A stretch of DNA of 32,784 bases from Peptococcaceae bacterium (GTDB lineage: Bacteria > Bacillota > Peptococcia > DRI-13 > PHAD01), in assembly GCA_024655825.1 (NCBI GenBank), contig JANLFJ010000034.1, positions 1 to 32,784 on the forward strand. Direction: 5' to 3'. The notes below the pieces were generated by a model. It searched no databases and was not told where the DNA came from. It was given only the letters and a program-made list of their open reading frames with translations. Below, piece after piece: positions 32,401-32,784 of the stretch. Both the position numbers and the translations under genes were made by a program. How positions within the stretch are numbered: position 1 is the first letter of the stretch; each line of letters starts with the position of its first letter.

Positions 32401-32401
32401 C

Positions 32402-32430
32402 TTGCATTTGATGGATATTCATGGTATTAT
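32402..32430 (+). promoter_or_regulatory. Promoter of the transposase gene
   Basis: TTGCAT (32402-32407), 17 bases, TATTAT (32425-32430). It lies about 35 bases before the transposase ATG. Confidence 0.55.
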
Positions 32431-32465
32431 TAAGTAGACATATACAATATATTACGGGGGTGCAC

Positions 32466-32784
32466 ATGTTTATAGAACTTTTCAAAAACAATGGCACAGA
32501 CTATCTTCGGGTTATGGAGACATATCGCGTCAATGAAGACGGCAATTCGAAATGTAGACGGCGGCTTGTCCGCAATATTGGTCCACTGTCACGTTATGAC
32601 GATGGAAAGCCGGACTATCTTGGCCGGCTGCGACAGTCATTCAGGGATGGAAAACCGATTATTGAAAGCCTCTCAGACCTGATTGAGGGAAAACCTGTAC
32701 GCAGGCGGATCAAAATCGAATATGACCTCGAAAACGAGGACGATTGTTTCAGTATCCCAAAGAATATAGGTTACTTTTTGCTTG
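32466..32784 (+). CDS. IS1634/IS4-type transposase, N-terminal part, cut by window end
   Basis: A frame opens at the ATG of 32466, behind a GGGGG ribosome site, and stays open to the window end (106 codons). The start YLRVMETYRVNEDGNSKCRR with RLVRNIGPLSRYDDGKPDYL is typical of the N-terminus of IS1634-family transposases (their form is YLxVxESYR...xxxRxVxNLG). These are DDE enzymes that cut and paste the element. It is the only plus-strand gene, and its promoter and a bidirectional hairpin sit directly upstream. The catalytic DDE part and the right end lie outside. I could not define the left inverted repeat or target duplication. Confidence 0.75.
   Translation, partial: MFIELFKNNGTDYLRVMETYRVNEDGNSKCRRRLVRNIGPLSRYDDGKPDYLGRLRQSFRDGKPIIESLSDLIEGKPVRRRIKIEYDLENEDDCFSIPKNIGYFLL

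Overview
The window looks like chromosomal DNA from an anaerobic, spore-forming, Gram-positive bacterium of the Clostridia, most likely a Peptococcaceae relative (Pelotomaculum/Desulfotomaculum-like). The signs are spore genes (spmA, spmB, gerW), an IspH-ribosomal protein S1 fusion, a multi-subunit [FeFe] hydrogenase, a ferredoxin-dependent 2-oxoacid oxidoreductase, AdhE, and strong Shine-Dalgarno sites with frequent TTG/GTG starts. The genus is an inference. Every intact chromosomal gene lies on the minus strand, so transcription runs from high to low coordinates. The only plus-strand gene is a transposase fragment at the right edge.

Reading right to left in transcription order: an IS1634/IS4-type transposase enters at 32466. 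A housekeeping cluster follows: CCA-adding enzyme, M50 protease, trpS, scpA, scpB, ending at a terminator near 28,075. Next comes a spore and cell-envelope cluster: DUF2953 protein, gerW, spmA, spmB, then rluB and a membrane-anchored protein of unknown function. A promoter near 24,225 starts hutP-like, aroH, cmk, plsC and ispH-rpsA, ending at a terminator near 19,630. Then come isopentenyl-diphosphate isomerase type 2 and korDABC, followed by a lone macro-domain gene with its own terminator.

The most interesting part is 6,290-14,976. A sigma-54 activator whose sensor is built from ferredoxin, a degenerate [FeFe]-hydrogenase-like domain, an Fe-S domain and PAS ends in a 14-bp-stem terminator. 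A near-consensus sigma-54 promoter follows (12101-12116), and then the hydrogenase operon: hydC (NuoE-like), a HndB-like [2Fe-2S] protein, hydB and hydA. Two matching palindromes upstream of the promoter are candidate enhancers. HydB carries a GltD-like FAD/NADPH module in place of the usual ferredoxin-like tail. Together these suggest a self-contained redox- or hydrogen-sensing circuit that controls a hydrogenase with two pyridine-nucleotide sites.

The left end holds a YwaF-like membrane protein, a small zinc-ribbon membrane protein overlapping an EFR1-type flavodoxin/ferredoxin protein, AdhE, a GNAT acetyltransferase, and a frameshifted remnant of a tyrosine-recombinase gene. Metabolically, Kor (reduced ferredoxin from 2-oxoacids), the hydrogenase (electron disposal as H2) and AdhE (NADH disposal as ethanol) fit a fermentative or syntrophic lifestyle. 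No rRNA, tRNA or CRISPR array was seen.
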